A stretch of 64,000 bases of DNA from Pseudobdellovibrionaceae bacterium (GCA_002722705.1 PBMP01000059.1:1-64000); one strand, 5' to 3'. Positions 34,883-44,244 are shown, counted from the first letter of the stretch. Made by a program: numbers and translations. Notes: generated by a model from the letters alone, not told the origin.

Positions 34883-35386
34883 TTGATAGACTATTCCCAG
34901 ATGAAAAAAGATAAAATCACCAAAACCCCATGGATTCAAACAGTGATCAATCGCTATGGAGAGACTGTTTACAATTTGTGTCACCGAATTCTCCTCAATG
35001 AGGGAGAGGCACAAATACTCACAAGAGATATTTTTAAAACGATTGAAAAATCCCCTACACAAAATAGATATCATCAATTTGAAAAACAATGGATTCTAAA
35101 AGTAGCTTTTCAAAAGTTAAAACAAAGTCATCAACAACACATCGATCTCTCATTAAAAGAGGTAAGAGAACTCAATGAAACTCACCTCAGCAAAGAAGAA
35201 CGGCTAGAAAACATTCTTAAATATATGAGAAACCTCCCAATAGAAAGTCAGTTCATTCTTCTTCTAAAAGATCAACTCAATGAATCCTATGATGAAATCT
35301 CAACGATTACAGGCATACCCATTGAATCACTCAAAGTAAAAAGACAACAAGTCCTCCAAACATTAGAGGAGTGGATATGGCAATAA
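34883..35386 (+). CDS. ECF-type RNA polymerase sigma factor
   Basis: A 167-aa protein. A region-2-like part lies at the N-terminus (VINRYGETVYNLCHRILLNEGEAQ). A region 4 with helix-turn-helix follows at about 115-160 (LPIESQFILLLKDQLNESYDEISTITGIPIESLKVKRQQ). Region 2 is divergent and short of the usual DExT motif, so it is a distant member. The frame opens with a TTG at 34883; an ATG six codons later (34901) is the alternative, and neither has a clear Shine-Dalgarno sequence. It is followed directly by a zinc-finger anti-sigma gene, which supports the assignment. Confidence 0.75.
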   Translation: MIDYSQMKKDKITKTPWIQTVINRYGETVYNLCHRILLNEGEAQILTRDIFKTIEKSPTQNRYHQFEKQWILKVAFQKLKQSHQQHIDLSLKEVRELNETHLSKEERLENILKYMRNLPIESQFILLLKDQLNESYDEISTITGIPIESLKVKRQQVLQTLEEWIWQ

Positions 35387-36264
35387 ATTGCTTCAATGTA
35401 AGAAACCAAACCAGTGATTATCTAGATGGAACCCTTCCAGAGTTTCGTGTTGATGACATTAAACAACACATTCGTTTTTGTGAAGAGTGTAAAAATTTTT
35501 TAGACCGATGTGATAAAATATCAAAAGCAATCAACGCTATCGAAGTAAAAAAAATTCCGATACCAATGCATAAGGATTTGTTTCAAATTCAACTCCCACT
35601 TTCAGGAAGTGAAACTCAAGCAAAAGAACCATCTCGATGGCAACGAACCCCGTGGTTTCTGAAATCAGGAATCGAAGCGTCTGGAATTGCGTTAACCATT
35701 CTCATTATAGTTGCAGCAGTGCCAAGAATTAAGTCAAATTACTTAACTACCGAATCAAATCCAACAGCACAATATCGTGAATATCAAAATGAAGTTGACC
35801 TTTCTCCAGAACTACCCACAGGAATAGATAAAGAGGGAAGCGGCGATGAAGACTTTGATCCTATTCCTGTAACTGATTACGAAGAAAAAGAGAAACTCTT
35901 AGAATCAATTGACTCAGAAGAAATCAAAGTTGGAAATGGAGAAGTCTGGAGATTTCATATTAAGACAGACAGTCCACAAGAGATACGACCACACATAAAA
36001 AAAGCACTTATTTCTTTTCACTTACCTAAAAATGATCCAGGAATAGAGGGTTTTGTAGTTCCTGGAGGGATTCAATTCAATTTACTTGTAAATAAAAGCA
36101 TCATCCCTGAGGTTAAAAAAGAAGTTCAAAAAATAGCAATCGAACATAGTGATTCACCAAGTAATTCTAGCATTAGAAATACCTTTACCTGGTACAAAAA
36201 CAAATCAAGAAAAAGAATTTCTCCTGGAAAAGCCAGGTTAGTCGTTTGGTTATCTCAGATTTAA
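35377..36264 (+). CDS. Transmembrane anti-sigma factor with zf-HC2 zinc finger
   Basis: A 295-aa protein. The N-terminal anti-sigma zinc finger is visible as IKQHIRFCEECKNFLDRC (H-x3-C-x2-C). A single membrane helix lies near 105-125 (IALTILIIVAAVP). An acidic and then mixed periplasmic domain of about 165 residues follows. ATG 35377 is chosen for its Shine-Dalgarno AGAGGAG 5 nt upstream; it overlaps the sigma gene by 10 bp. It should hold the sigma factor at the membrane until an envelope signal arrives. The 3' end overlaps the next, convergent gene by 4 bp. Confidence 0.82.
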   Translation: MAINCFNVRNQTSDYLDGTLPEFRVDDIKQHIRFCEECKNFLDRCDKISKAINAIEVKKIPIPMHKDLFQIQLPLSGSETQAKEPSRWQRTPWFLKSGIEASGIALTILIIVAAVPRIKSNYLTTESNPTAQYREYQNEVDLSPELPTGIDKEGSGDEDFDPIPVTDYEEKEKLLESIDSEEIKVGNGEVWRFHIKTDSPQEIRPHIKKALISFHLPKNDPGIEGFVVPGGIQFNLLVNKSIIPEVKKEVQKIAIEHSDSPSNSSIRNTFTWYKNKSRKRISPGKARLVVWLSQI

Positions 36265-37493
36265 TCTTCACTTGAATCATCAAGATATTCACCAGAAACA
36301 TCGTAAAGAGCATCTGGCGAATGAGAAACGGTAGCGGGGCTTTCCGTATAATAAGGAGAACCTTTTCTCTCAAGCTGTTCTTCCAAGCTCATTTGTCTCA
36401 CTTGTTGATCAATCTGCATTTGTTCTACAGCACGCTGTTTTTCTGCTTTTTGTTTTTCTTTTTCAAATTGAGTTTGTTTGGATTTTGAATCCGAATGAGA
36501 AGATTCTCCTAACGTAATATCAACTGTCCCTGTTACTTTTGGATCCACTTTCTTTTTAGATTTTTTCTTTTTTTGTTTGATCGAAGGTTTTTCAATATGA
36601 CTTAAGATTAATGATCTTGCATAACCATAAGCTTTACGTGAGGTTTCTCCAACTCCCGGCTCACCCTCTTTAAGTTCCTTAGGAACATCATGTGAGTCAA
36701 ATTTAAAATTTCTAGTTGCAGGTAATTCTTCACTCCCATACTTTTCTGCATGCCCTTGAAGTTGCCACTTTTTCAAAACATCAAAGTATTTAGGGTCTAC
36801 GCAGTACCCCTTTTTTTGAGCTTCAACACAATTTTTATCTAAAATAAATCGTGGCGGTACTTTCGGGTCTGAAGATTTTATTTCTTTATACAAAATAAAA
36901 TCCTCCTCCCGAGGGGACTCGGGAAGAGCTTCTGCCCATTTTTGATACTCTTCACCTGCGGTGTATTCCATTTTCTTTGTTTGCTCTTGATACAATGCCT
37001 GCATCTCAGAAAATGTTAAAATAGGAACACTTTCATAAATTTCTGTTTTTTGAGGATCAACCCCCTCATCATTGACAATATACTGTTGGGTCCTTTTTAT
37101 ACCTGTAATTGAATTATCTAAATCTCGTAATACTTCCGCGCTATTTTGATTGCGAATAACCCTTGCACGTAATGCCTGAACCTGGAGAGCTTGAATACGC
37201 TCGTATCTTTTAAAACAATCTCTTGCATCTTGTTCATAACAAAAAAGCCCCAGTTCATTTTTGAGTTTTGAAGGAGACTCTTTTTCCATTTCTTTAAGTA
37301 ACTCCATTCTTTCTTGAAGATACTCAAGTTGAACACTTGTCACATTGACAGAGTCTTTATAAAGATCAGACTGTTCCTTTTTATGAATAAAATGCTTTGA
37401 TGTCTTTTTCTCAATACTTTTTTGACCAGCATGAGCAAGCCAGCTTAAATGACTTAAAATGAAGATAAAAATCCAAAATCCCCGAATAGACAC
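36261..37493 (-). CDS. Secreted, charged coiled protein of unknown function
   Basis: A 410-aa protein with a signal peptide (GFWIFIFILSHLSWLAHAG). The mature part is very rich in Lys, Glu and Gln, with predicted long helices near 50-130 (LEYLQERMELLKEMEKE) and 330-380 (FEKEKQKAEKQRAVEQMQ). A Lys-rich stretch KQKKKKSKKKV lies near 306-316, and the tail is acidic. Cys residues at FCYEQDARDCF and NCVEAQKKGYC may pair. No family is recognised. The start is a GTG only a few bases from the predicted transcription start. Confidence 0.6.
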   Translation of the reverse strand: MSIRGFWIFIFILSHLSWLAHAGQKSIEKKTSKHFIHKKEQSDLYKDSVNVTSVQLEYLQERMELLKEMEKESPSKLKNELGLFCYEQDARDCFKRYERIQALQVQALRARVIRNQNSAEVLRDLDNSITGIKRTQQYIVNDEGVDPQKTEIYESVPILTFSEMQALYQEQTKKMEYTAGEEYQKWAEALPESPREEDFILYKEIKSSDPKVPPRFILDKNCVEAQKKGYCVDPKYFDVLKKWQLQGHAEKYGSEELPATRNFKFDSHDVPKELKEGEPGVGETSRKAYGYARSLILSHIEKPSIKQKKKKSKKKVDPKVTGTVDITLGESSHSDSKSKQTQFEKEKQKAEKQRAVEQMQIDQQVRQMSLEEQLERKGSPYYTESPATVSHSPDALYDVSGEYLDDSSED

Positions 37494-37502
37494 AATACCA
37501 AT

Positions 37503-37531
37503 ATTATACCTTTAAAGTCGGATTTTGTTAA
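37503..37531 (-). promoter_or_regulatory. Strong sigma-70-type promoter
   Basis: On the minus strand TTAACA (37531-37526) and TATAAT (37508-37503) are spaced exactly 17 bp, matching the consensus at 11 of 12 positions. The expected transcript start is near 37496, about three bases before the GTG start of the secreted coiled protein at 37493. The mRNA would therefore be nearly leaderless. Confidence 0.65.
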
Positions 37532-37565
37532 ATTAAACTGTTCTAGTGTGTCTCTCATGACACAT

Positions 37566-37599
37566 AAAAAAGGCCAACAAAAAGTAACTCTCGTTGGCC
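37566..37599 (-). terminator. Intrinsic terminator of the ribosomal operon
   Basis: On the minus strand GGCCAAC (37599-37593) pairs with GTTGGCC (37578-37572) around a 14-nt loop and is followed by six T. It lies 33 bp after the rplQ stop and ends the long S10-spc-alpha unit before the next minus-strand gene. Confidence 0.9.
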
Positions 37600-37631
37600 C
37601 AAGAAATTTTTTATTCGAAAAAGAAGAATTT

Positions 37632-38183
37632 TTATTTCTTCTTGGCTTCAGCCTCAGCATCCGCAAGAGATCGAGCAATTTCTTCAGCTCCCTCTTTCTG
37701 CTTTGCTTTTGACTTTTTCCGAGTCCCCCCGAAAATACCTCGAACACCCTTAAAAGGATCGGAAACAGCAGGAGCGGCAGCCGATTCTTTCGGAGATTTT
37801 GCTAACTTACCTTTTTTGAGTTCTGGGTGGTCAACCAGCTCTAAAAGAGCCATTTCTGCACCATCTCCCCAACGAGTTTCAGACATCTTTAAAACTCGTG
37901 TATATCCACCCGCTCTATTTTCATATCGCTTAGAAAGTGTCCCGAAAAGTTTCTTTACTACTTCCTTATCTCGTGTTCGATCAAAGGCTAACCTTTGCGC
38001 ATGAGGCTTACCATTCTTTGAAAGAGTGATCAAACGATCAACAACTCGTCGCACTTCCTTTGCCTTTGCAACAGTCGTAATCACTTGCTCTTCCTGAATC
38101 ACTGAGTTCGCCATATTTCTCAATAAAGCCGCTCTGTGAGGGGTATTTCTTCCTAATTTTCGACCATCTACATTATGTCTCAT
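37632..38183 (-). CDS. rplQ: 50S ribosomal protein L17
   Basis: L17 is recognised by MRHNVDGRKLGRNTPHRAAL and EQVITTVAKAKEVRRVVDRL at the N-terminus. At 183 aa it is longer than usual (about 115-130). The extra 55-60 residues form a C-terminal tail rich in Lys, Ala and Glu (KKSKAKQKEGAEEIARSL), probably a disordered or helical extension. Last gene of the ribosomal operon, 25 bp after rpoA and followed by a strong terminator. Confidence 0.95.
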   Translation of the reverse strand: MRHNVDGRKLGRNTPHRAALLRNMANSVIQEEQVITTVAKAKEVRRVVDRLITLSKNGKPHAQRLAFDRTRDKEVVKKLFGTLSKRYENRAGGYTRVLKMSETRWGDGAEMALLELVDHPELKKGKLAKSPKESAAAPAVSDPFKGVRGIFGGTRKKSKAKQKEGAEEIARSLADAEAEAKKK

Positions 38184-38208
38184 GGGTACTACTCCTTCTT
38201 ACCGACTC

Positions 38209-39297
38209 TTAGTCTTCAAAGTCGTCTACATCAGAGACACCCGGTCCACCCGAAGTCATCCGATCACTAATAATTTTGTTTTCATCTACATCTGAATCTG
38301 CGGCTTGAACTGGTTTCTCCGGAGGAGTGAATCCTTCGAGCTTCATTCCAAGACCAAGGCCCATTTCACTTAAAATTTCCTTAATCTCATTCAAAGACTT
38401 TCTACCAAAGTTCTTTGTTTTCAACATTTCGCCTTCAGTTTTTTGAACTAATTCGTAAATATAACGAATATCGGCATTTTGAAGACAATTTGCAGAACGC
38501 ACAGAAAGCTCAAGTTCTTCTACTGTTCGAGTCAGATTCCCATTAAATGCAGGGCTTGAATCTTCTTCCATCATTGCCACTGGCTCTGGCTCTTCCTCAA
38601 AATTTAAGAAAACAGAAAGCTGATCCTTTAAAATTTTTGAACCCAAAGCCATTGCATCTTCTGGATGAACGGAGCCATCTGTCCAAACTTCCATTGTCAG
38701 TTTGTCATAATCTGTTCTTTGTCCGACCCGGCTTTGAGTCACTGTATAATTCACACGACGAATCGGTGAGAAAAAACTATCCACAGGGATCCAACCCACA
38801 GGAAGGTCGTCAGCCTTATTCGCCTCAGCTGCTCGATAACCACGCCCCATTTCCAGCTTAATCTCAACCCTAAGCTTTCCACCGTTTCCTACGTGTGCAA
38901 TCACTTTTTCTGGAGTTAAAACTTCAACAGCTTCAGAAGCTTGTATATCCGCAGCAGTAACCTCTGCTTCTCCTTCTTTTTCAACAATCACTGTTGCTTC
39001 ATTTACTCCATGAAGTCTAAATCGAACTTCTTTTAAGTTTAGAATAATATTAGCTGCATCTTCCTTAATATCCGGAATAGATGTAAACTCGTGTACTGCA
39101 CCTTCAATCTTTACCGCAGTGATGGCAGTACCCTGAAGCGAAGACAACATCACTCGTCTCAAAGAGTTACCTAAAGTCGTACCAAAACCTCGTTCCAAAG
39201 GCCGTGCAACGAACTTTCCATATCCCATTTGTAAAGACTCTTGCTCTACATCGAGTGCTTTTGGTTTAATCAAATCTCGCCAATTTCTTTCAATCAT
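38209..39297 (-). CDS. rpoA: RNA polymerase alpha subunit
   Basis: A 362-aa protein with the alpha N-terminal dimerisation domain ([20 protein letters not shown] near 32) and an alpha C-terminal domain (about 255-325: [39 protein letters not shown]). The alpha C-terminal domain contacts UP elements and activators. Compared with the usual length of about 330, it has an acidic tail (DSDVDENKI ... DVDDFED). Located between rpsD and rplQ as in many bacteria. Confidence 0.97.
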   Translation of the reverse strand: MIERNWRDLIKPKALDVEQESLQMGYGKFVARPLERGFGTTLGNSLRRVMLSSLQGTAITAVKIEGAVHEFTSIPDIKEDAANIILNLKEVRFRLHGVNEATVIVEKEGEAEVTAADIQASEAVEVLTPEKVIAHVGNGGKLRVEIKLEMGRGYRAAEANKADDLPVGWIPVDSFFSPIRRVNYTVTQSRVGQRTDYDKLTMEVWTDGSVHPEDAMALGSKILKDQLSVFLNFEEEPEPVAMMEEDSSPAFNGNLTRTVEELELSVRSANCLQNADIRYIYELVQKTEGEMLKTKNFGRKSLNEIKEILSEMGLGLGMKLEGFTPPEKPVQAADSDVDENKIISDRMTSGGPGVSDVDDFED

Positions 39298-39378
39298 CCG
39301 TTTCTCCGTTTATTTCTATCAAAGGAACCCCGTCTCCTTAACAAAAGGCAACTCCTTCAATAGTTGAGTTCCAACTCA

Positions 39379-40005
39379 TTACTTCGAGTATAATTCGACT
39401 ACTAATCTTTCTTCCATAGGAGCGGTCACATCATCTCGTGCAGGCAAATCCTTCACTGTTGAAGAATGTGTTTCAGCACTAAGCTCTAACCATTGAGGAA
39501 TTTCTCTTCGTTTAACCGCTTCTAATGCCAAACGAATAAAATCTTTATTTTTGCTTCCTTCAGTCAAACTTAAGACGTCGCCCTTTTTAACCAAATAAGA
39601 AGAAATATCCAAAGGCTTTCCATTTACAAGTAAGTGACCATGACTCACCAACTGTCTCGCCTGAGCTCGCGAAGCCGCAAACCCAGTTCTGTAAACAACA
39701 TTATCAAGTCGTCGCTCAAGAAGAGAAATAAGGTTTGCACCAGTCACACCTTTCACTCTTTCTGCTTCTACGAAATAACTTTTAAACTGCTTCTCCATCA
39801 AACCATACATTCGTTTGATTTTTTGTTTTTCTCGAAGTTGAATACCAAATTCAGAAAACTTAATTCGACCTTGTCCATGCTGACCAGGAGGGTACCCTCT
39901 TCTTTCAAAAGAACATTTATCAGTAAAACAACGATCCCCTTTAAGGAACATTTTCTGATTTTCTCTTCTACATAGACGACAAACTGATTCACGATAACGA
40001 GCCAT
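39379..40005 (-). CDS. rpsD: 30S ribosomal protein S4
   Basis: A 208-aa S4. The N-terminal zinc-type cysteine cluster is SVCRLCRRENQKMFL ... RCFTDKCSFERR, which marks the C+ form. The S4 RNA-binding domain follows (LERRLDNVVYRTGFAASRAQ). S4 starts 30S assembly and often represses its own operon. The 81-bp gap to rpoA contains only short stems, with AACTC/GAGTT able to pair. Confidence 0.97.
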   Translation of the reverse strand: MARYRESVCRLCRRENQKMFLKGDRCFTDKCSFERRGYPPGQHGQGRIKFSEFGIQLREKQKIKRMYGLMEKQFKSYFVEAERVKGVTGANLISLLERRLDNVVYRTGFAASRAQARQLVSHGHLLVNGKPLDISSYLVKKGDVLSLTEGSKNKDFIRLALEAVKRREIPQWLELSAETHSSTVKDLPARDDVTAPMEERLVVELYSK

Positions 40006-40017
40006 AATTCTACTTCC

Positions 40018-40440
40018 TTAAACTCTTCTTTTCTTCGGTGGTCGACAACCATTGTGAGGAATAGGTGTCACATCTTCAATCATAGTAACGCGAATTCCAA
40101 CTGCAGAAACCGCTCTCAGAGAAGACTCACGTCCCGCTCCAGGACCACTAATAAATGCCTGAACTGTTCTCATTCCCATATCATGAGCTTTTTGAGCCGC
40201 ATCTTCTGCTGCTACTTGTGCTGCAAATGGGGTATTTTTTCTTGATCCACGAAATCCTTTTCCTCCAGCCGATGCCCATGAAACTGCATTTCCGTTTGCA
40301 TCAGTGAAAGTAATAATCGTGTTATTGAAAGTAGAAAGAACGTAGACTCTACCTGTAGAGACCACTCTCTTTCCCTTTTTCATCTTTACAACTTCTTTTT
40401 CTTGCGTTTCTACCGCTTGTTCACTCATTTGATTAACCAC
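40018..40440 (-). CDS. rpsK: 30S ribosomal protein S11
   Basis: S11 is identified by [20 protein letters not shown] and the C-terminal [15 protein letters not shown]. The N-terminus carries about 15-20 extra residues rich in Glu and Lys. The frame opens at a GTG (40440); an ATG at 40428 is an alternative, and neither has a strong Shine-Dalgarno sequence. It follows rpsM by 1 bp. Confidence 0.96.
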   Translation of the reverse strand: MVNQMSEQAVETQEKEVVKMKKGKRVVSTGRVYVLSTFNNTIITFTDANGNAVSWASAGGKGFRGSRKNTPFAAQVAAEDAAQKAHDMGMRTVQAFISGPGAGRESSLRAVSAVGIRVTMIEDVTPIPHNGCRPPKKRRV

Positions 40441-40441
40441 T

Positions 40442-40825
40442 CTACTTCATTTGTTTAATCGATTTTTTACCAGCAATTGCTACCGATTTACCTTTACGTG
40501 TTCTCGCATTAGAACTCGTACGTTGTCCACGAACAGGAAGCCGTCGTCGATGACGTATTCCTCGATAACATCCAAGGTCTGTTAACCTCTTGATATTCAT
40601 CGAAACTTCACGCCTCAAGTCCCCTTCAACCTTATGTTCTCTTTCGAGTATTTCTCTGATCTTATGGACATCTTGCTCAGTCAAAACATCTGAGTTCTGA
40701 TCCATAGGAATCTGAGCCTCTTCTAAAATTTTCTTAGAAAGGGTCCGGCCAATCCCATAAATATAGGTTAACGCGATCCACATTTGCTTATTTCTTGGAA
40801 GGTCTACACCTGCTATTCGAGCCAC
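40442..40825 (-). CDS. rpsM: 30S ribosomal protein S13
   Basis: A 127-aa S13 with [20 protein letters not shown] at the N-terminus and the basic C-terminal tail [20 protein letters not shown] that contacts tRNA in the P site. Normal length. It follows rpmJ by 11 bp in the alpha part of the cluster. Confidence 0.97.
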   Translation of the reverse strand: MARIAGVDLPRNKQMWIALTYIYGIGRTLSKKILEEAQIPMDQNSDVLTEQDVHKIREILEREHKVEGDLRREVSMNIKRLTDLGCYRGIRHRRRLPVRGQRTSSNARTRKGKSVAIAGKKSIKQMK

Positions 40826-40836
40826 TTTACTACTCC

Positions 40837-40950
40837 CTATCCTTGACGTTGCTTGTGACGAGGATTTTCACAAATCACTCTTACCACGCCTCTACGTCTA
40901 ATGACTTTACATTTGTTACAAATTTTCTTTACTGAAGCTCTAACTTTCAT
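40837..40950 (-). CDS. rpmJ: 50S ribosomal protein L36
   Basis: A short gene of 37 codons plus stop: ATG at 40948-40950 and TAG at 40837-40839. The product begins [20 protein letters not shown] and ends [13 protein letters not shown], the full zinc-binding L36 form (C-x2-C ... C-x4-H). It lies between map and rpsM, its usual place. It is easily missed because of its size. Confidence 0.95.
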   Translation of the reverse strand: MKVRASVKKICNKCKVIRRRGVVRVICENPRHKQRQG

Positions 40951-40968
40951 CTTCGTACTTCCTCCGCA

Positions 40969-41739
40969 TCATTTCGACGCGTTTTCAACTCCTACCGGGG
41001 TCAATATCCTCGGCCCATCAGCTGTGATCGCTACCGTATGCTCAAAATGAGCAGACAACGAGCGATCCCGGGTAACTGCCGTCCAACCATCTTCCAAAAC
41101 TTGGACTGCAGGGCCACCCGCATTTACCATTGGCTCAATTGCGAGGACCATACCTGCCTTGAGCTCCATGCCTTTACCTTTCGCTCCAAAATTTGGAACT
41201 TGGGGATCTTCGTGAAGAGCACGTCCTATACCATGACCAACGAATTCCCTTACCACGCTATAACCGAATTTTTCAACATAATTCTGTACAGCATGGCCAA
41301 TATCAAACAGTCGATTTCCTTCTCTACACTGTTCAATTCCACGATGCAAACTTTCCTTAGTTACATCAAGCAGTTGGACGGCCTCTGACGAAATCTTTCC
41401 TACAGGAAAAGTTCGAGCCGAATCTCCGAACCAACCTTGGTAAATCACACCAAAATCAATTCCAACTACATCACCCTCATTCAAAATCCGTTTAGAAGAG
41501 GGAATACCATGAACGACCTCATCATTCACTGAAATACATAAACAGCCGGGAAAACCATGGTAGCCTTTGAAGGCAGGAATCACCCCAAGATCTCGGCATC
41601 TTTGCTCGGCAAAGAAATCAAGATCTTGCGTACTCACACCAGGATATACCTTCTCTGTGAGTTCATCCAAAACCTGGGCAACATAGTTTCCAGCTTTCTC
41701 CATTAATTCAAGCTCTCGCTCCGACTTAATGGTGACCAT
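40969..41739 (-). CDS. map: Methionine aminopeptidase, type I
   Basis: A 256-aa enzyme with the five metal ligands of the family in place: Asp in GDVVGIDFGV, Asp in GWFGDSARTF, His in EFVGHGIGRALHED, Glu in VLAIEPMV and Glu in FEHTVAIT. It removes the initiator Met from new proteins. It overlaps adk by 14 bp and precedes rpmJ by 18 bp. The infA gene that often lies between map and rpmJ is not present. Confidence 0.96.
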   Translation of the reverse strand: MVTIKSERELELMEKAGNYVAQVLDELTEKVYPGVSTQDLDFFAEQRCRDLGVIPAFKGYHGFPGCLCISVNDEVVHGIPSSKRILNEGDVVGIDFGVIYQGWFGDSARTFPVGKISSEAVQLLDVTKESLHRGIEQCREGNRLFDIGHAVQNYVEKFGYSVVREFVGHGIGRALHEDPQVPNFGAKGKGMELKAGMVLAIEPMVNAGGPAVQVLEDGWTAVTRDRSLSAHFEHTVAITADGPRILTPVGVENASK

Positions 41740-42391
41740 TCATATCACCTTCGACGATCTCAGAAAGTGCCTTTTCCACTTCAGAAAGACTTTGATCTGC
41801 ATTAATTCGTCTCAGTTTTCCCTGGCCTTCGTAATAGTCAATCAAAGGAAAGGTTTGTTCATGATAAACTTTTAATCTTTTTTGAATTACTTCCGGACGG
41901 TCATCTTCACGCTGAATAAGGCTCGAAGATCCACATGAATCACACTGACCCTCTTTTTTCGGTGGAGCTGAAACCAAATGAAACATTGCTCCACAACTAG
42001 AACAAGTCCTTCGTCCCGAAAGCCGCTCAATTAAAACGGAATTTTCAATTTCAAATAATACTGAAGCATCAATCTGAAGCTGAAGTCTATCCATAAGCTG
42101 GTCAAGCGCTTGCGCTTGTGGAATAGTCCTCGGAAAGCCATCTAAAACAAATCCAGATTGACAGTCGTTACCTTTCAACCTTTCATTAATCAGGCCCACT
42201 ACAACTTCGTCGGAAACCAGTTCTCCAGAGTCCATGATCTCTTTTGCTTTCAACCCAAGCTCAGTTCCTGCCTGAATAGCCGATCTCAACATGTCTCCTG
42301 TTGACAACTGTGGCCAGTTTTTTTGAGCTTGAAGGCGTTTTGCTTGTGTCCCTTTTCCTGAGCCGGGAGGACCTAAAAAGATAAGCCTCAT
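41726..42391 (-). CDS. adk: Adenylate kinase
   Basis: A 221-aa enzyme with P-loop GPPGSGKGTQAKRL at 7-20, the AMP-binding GDMLRSAI and the motif GFVLDGFPRT. The LID domain is the long, zinc-binding kind: CSSCG ... CDSCG gives four Cys ligands. It converts ATP and AMP to two ADP. It overlaps secY by 4 bp and map by 14 bp. Confidence 0.97.
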   Translation of the reverse strand: MRLIFLGPPGSGKGTQAKRLQAQKNWPQLSTGDMLRSAIQAGTELGLKAKEIMDSGELVSDEVVVGLINERLKGNDCQSGFVLDGFPRTIPQAQALDQLMDRLQLQIDASVLFEIENSVLIERLSGRRTCSSCGAMFHLVSAPPKKEGQCDSCGSSSLIQREDDRPEVIQKRLKVYHEQTFPLIDYYEGQGKLRRINADQSLSEVEKALSEIVEGDMNGHH

Positions 42392-43695
42392 GAGAATGCT
42401 GTCCTCCCCTTCATTTTAGTGTGTTTCATAAAACCTTCATAGTTACGACTCAAAAGAAAAGTCTCTACTTGAGATACCGTATCCATCGCAACTCCGACCA
42501 AAATCAAAACACTTGTACCACCAAAATAGAAAGGAACATTGAAAGATTGAGTCAAAAAATTAGGTAAAACACAAATTGCTGAAATGTACACAGCTCCACC
42601 CGTTGTGATCCGAGTCAAAAAATAATCAATATATTCAGCGGTAGGGGGACCGGGTCGAATACCAGGCACGAATCCACCATATTTCTTTAAATTTTCCGAT
42701 ACATCATCCGTTTTAAAGGTCACTGAAGTATAGAAAAAACAAAAGAATACAATAAGACCCACAAAAAGAACGTTATAAAGAAGACCCCCAGGAGCTAATA
42801 AAGAGGTTACCTCCTGCACAAACTTAGACTGAGGAAAAAAGGTCCCTACAGTCGCTGGAAACATAATCAAAGAGGAAGCAAAAATGGGAGGAATAACCCC
42901 AGAAATATTCACCTTCAACGGAAGGTGCGTATTCTGCCCACCGTATACTTTTCGTCCAACGATTCTTTTTGCATATTGAATTGGAATCCTTCGAGCTCCA
43001 CGTTCGACAAAAATAATCACAAAGAAAGTAGTTAAAATAATTGCCAAGACTGCCAATATTTTTAACAGAGGCATCTCTCCTGATTGATAAAGGCTCAGCA
43101 TACTTCCAATTCCACCAGGAATTCCAGCTCCGATACCTGCAAAAATCAAAAGAGAAATTCCATTACCAATACCTCTTTCAGACATCTGTTCACCTAACCA
43201 CATCAAGAAAACAGTTCCACCTGTAAGAGTCATCATCGTCATTAATTTAAAAGACAATCCCGGATCCTGAACAACTGGAGGGTTTGTGTAAGACTCAAGC
43301 CCCTTTGCAATTCCAAAACTCTGTATCAAACAGAGGATAACTGTTCCATATCGAGTGTATTGAGTGATTTTTTTTCGTCCTTGCTCACCTTCTTTTTGAA
43401 GCTCATGAAGATAAGGCCAAGCAACTGTTAGCAACTGGAATATAATGGAAGAACTAATATAGGGCATCACTCCTAAAGCAAAAATACTAAAACGCTCAAG
43501 TGCTCCACCACTAAAAAGATTGAACCATCCAAAAATAGTCCCCTGCATATTCTGGAAAACTTGTTGAAGGGCGGCACCATCAACCCCTGGAGTAGGTATA
43601 TGAATCCCAAGGCGATAAACCGCCAACATGGAAAGAGTAAAAATAATACGCTTTCTGAGTTCTGGGATTTTAAAAAGTCCGTCTAGTCCTGCCAT
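42388..43695 (-). CDS. secY: Protein translocase subunit SecY
   Basis: A 435-aa polytopic membrane protein with about ten helices. N-terminal motif: YRLGIHIPTPGVD. Pore-region motif: LGVMPYISSSIIFQLL. Conserved cytoplasmic loop: FVERGARRIPIQYAKR. C-terminal part: GGTSVLILVGVAMDTVSQVE. Central channel of the Sec system. Located after rplO and overlapping adk by 4 bp, as in typical spc operons. Confidence 0.97.
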   Translation of the reverse strand: MAGLDGLFKIPELRKRIIFTLSMLAVYRLGIHIPTPGVDGAALQQVFQNMQGTIFGWFNLFSGGALERFSIFALGVMPYISSSIIFQLLTVAWPYLHELQKEGEQGRKKITQYTRYGTVILCLIQSFGIAKGLESYTNPPVVQDPGLSFKLMTMMTLTGGTVFLMWLGEQMSERGIGNGISLLIFAGIGAGIPGGIGSMLSLYQSGEMPLLKILAVLAIILTTFFVIIFVERGARRIPIQYAKRIVGRKVYGGQNTHLPLKVNISGVIPPIFASSLIMFPATVGTFFPQSKFVQEVTSLLAPGGLLYNVLFVGLIVFFCFFYTSVTFKTDDVSENLKKYGGFVPGIRPGPPTAEYIDYFLTRITTGGAVYISAICVLPNFLTQSFNVPFYFGGTSVLILVGVAMDTVSQVETFLLSRNYEGFMKHTKMKGRTAFS

Positions 43696-43746
43696 TGATA
43701 TGAGCTCCTTCTAAAGGGGTTTGGCACTACTACTACTTCTACTTCA

Positions 43747-44244
43747 CTACAGAGTTTTAGTCTTTTTTTGACCCGCTTCTGAAGCACCTGGATACATCTG
43801 CACAAGAATTGACCCGCCAGCTTTTTGAATCTTTTCTTCTGCGCTTTTAGAAAAGTGATGTGCCTGAACAGATACACCTTGAGTCAACTCTCCATTCCCA
43901 AGAACTACAAGCCGTTCTGGACGTCCCTTTACTAAATTAGCGGCAACAAGCGCCTCTAAAGAAACTTCTTTCATTCCTCGTGAAGCCAGTCTCTCCAAAT
44001 CAACTAAATTTAGTTCAACCTTAGTTCTTCTAAATGGATTCTTAAAGCCTTTTTTAGGAAGTCGACGATACAAAGGAGTCTGTCCCCCTTCAAATCCAAT
44101 TCTAACTTGACCACTTTTTCTGGCTTTTTGTCCTTTATGACCCTTACCTGCAGTGTCACCATGCCCAGTTCCAACTCCACGTCCAAGTCTTTTCTTTTGG
44201 TGTGTCGCTCCTGGGTGCTTACGAATATTGTTCAACTTTAGCAT
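43747..44244 (-). CDS. rplO: 50S ribosomal protein L15
   Basis: L15 is recognised by KKRLGRGVGTGHGDTAGKGH and GFEGGQTPLYRRLPKKGF. At 165 aa it is slightly longer than usual (about 145), with extra basic residues at the C-terminus. It lies 10 bp after rpmD and 51 bp before secY. Confidence 0.96.
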   Translation of the reverse strand: MLKLNNIRKHPGATHQKKRLGRGVGTGHGDTAGKGHKGQKARKSGQVRIGFEGGQTPLYRRLPKKGFKNPFRRTKVELNLVDLERLASRGMKEVSLEALVAANLVKGRPERLVVLGNGELTQGVSVQAHHFSKSAEEKIQKAGGSILVQMYPGASEAGQKKTKTL

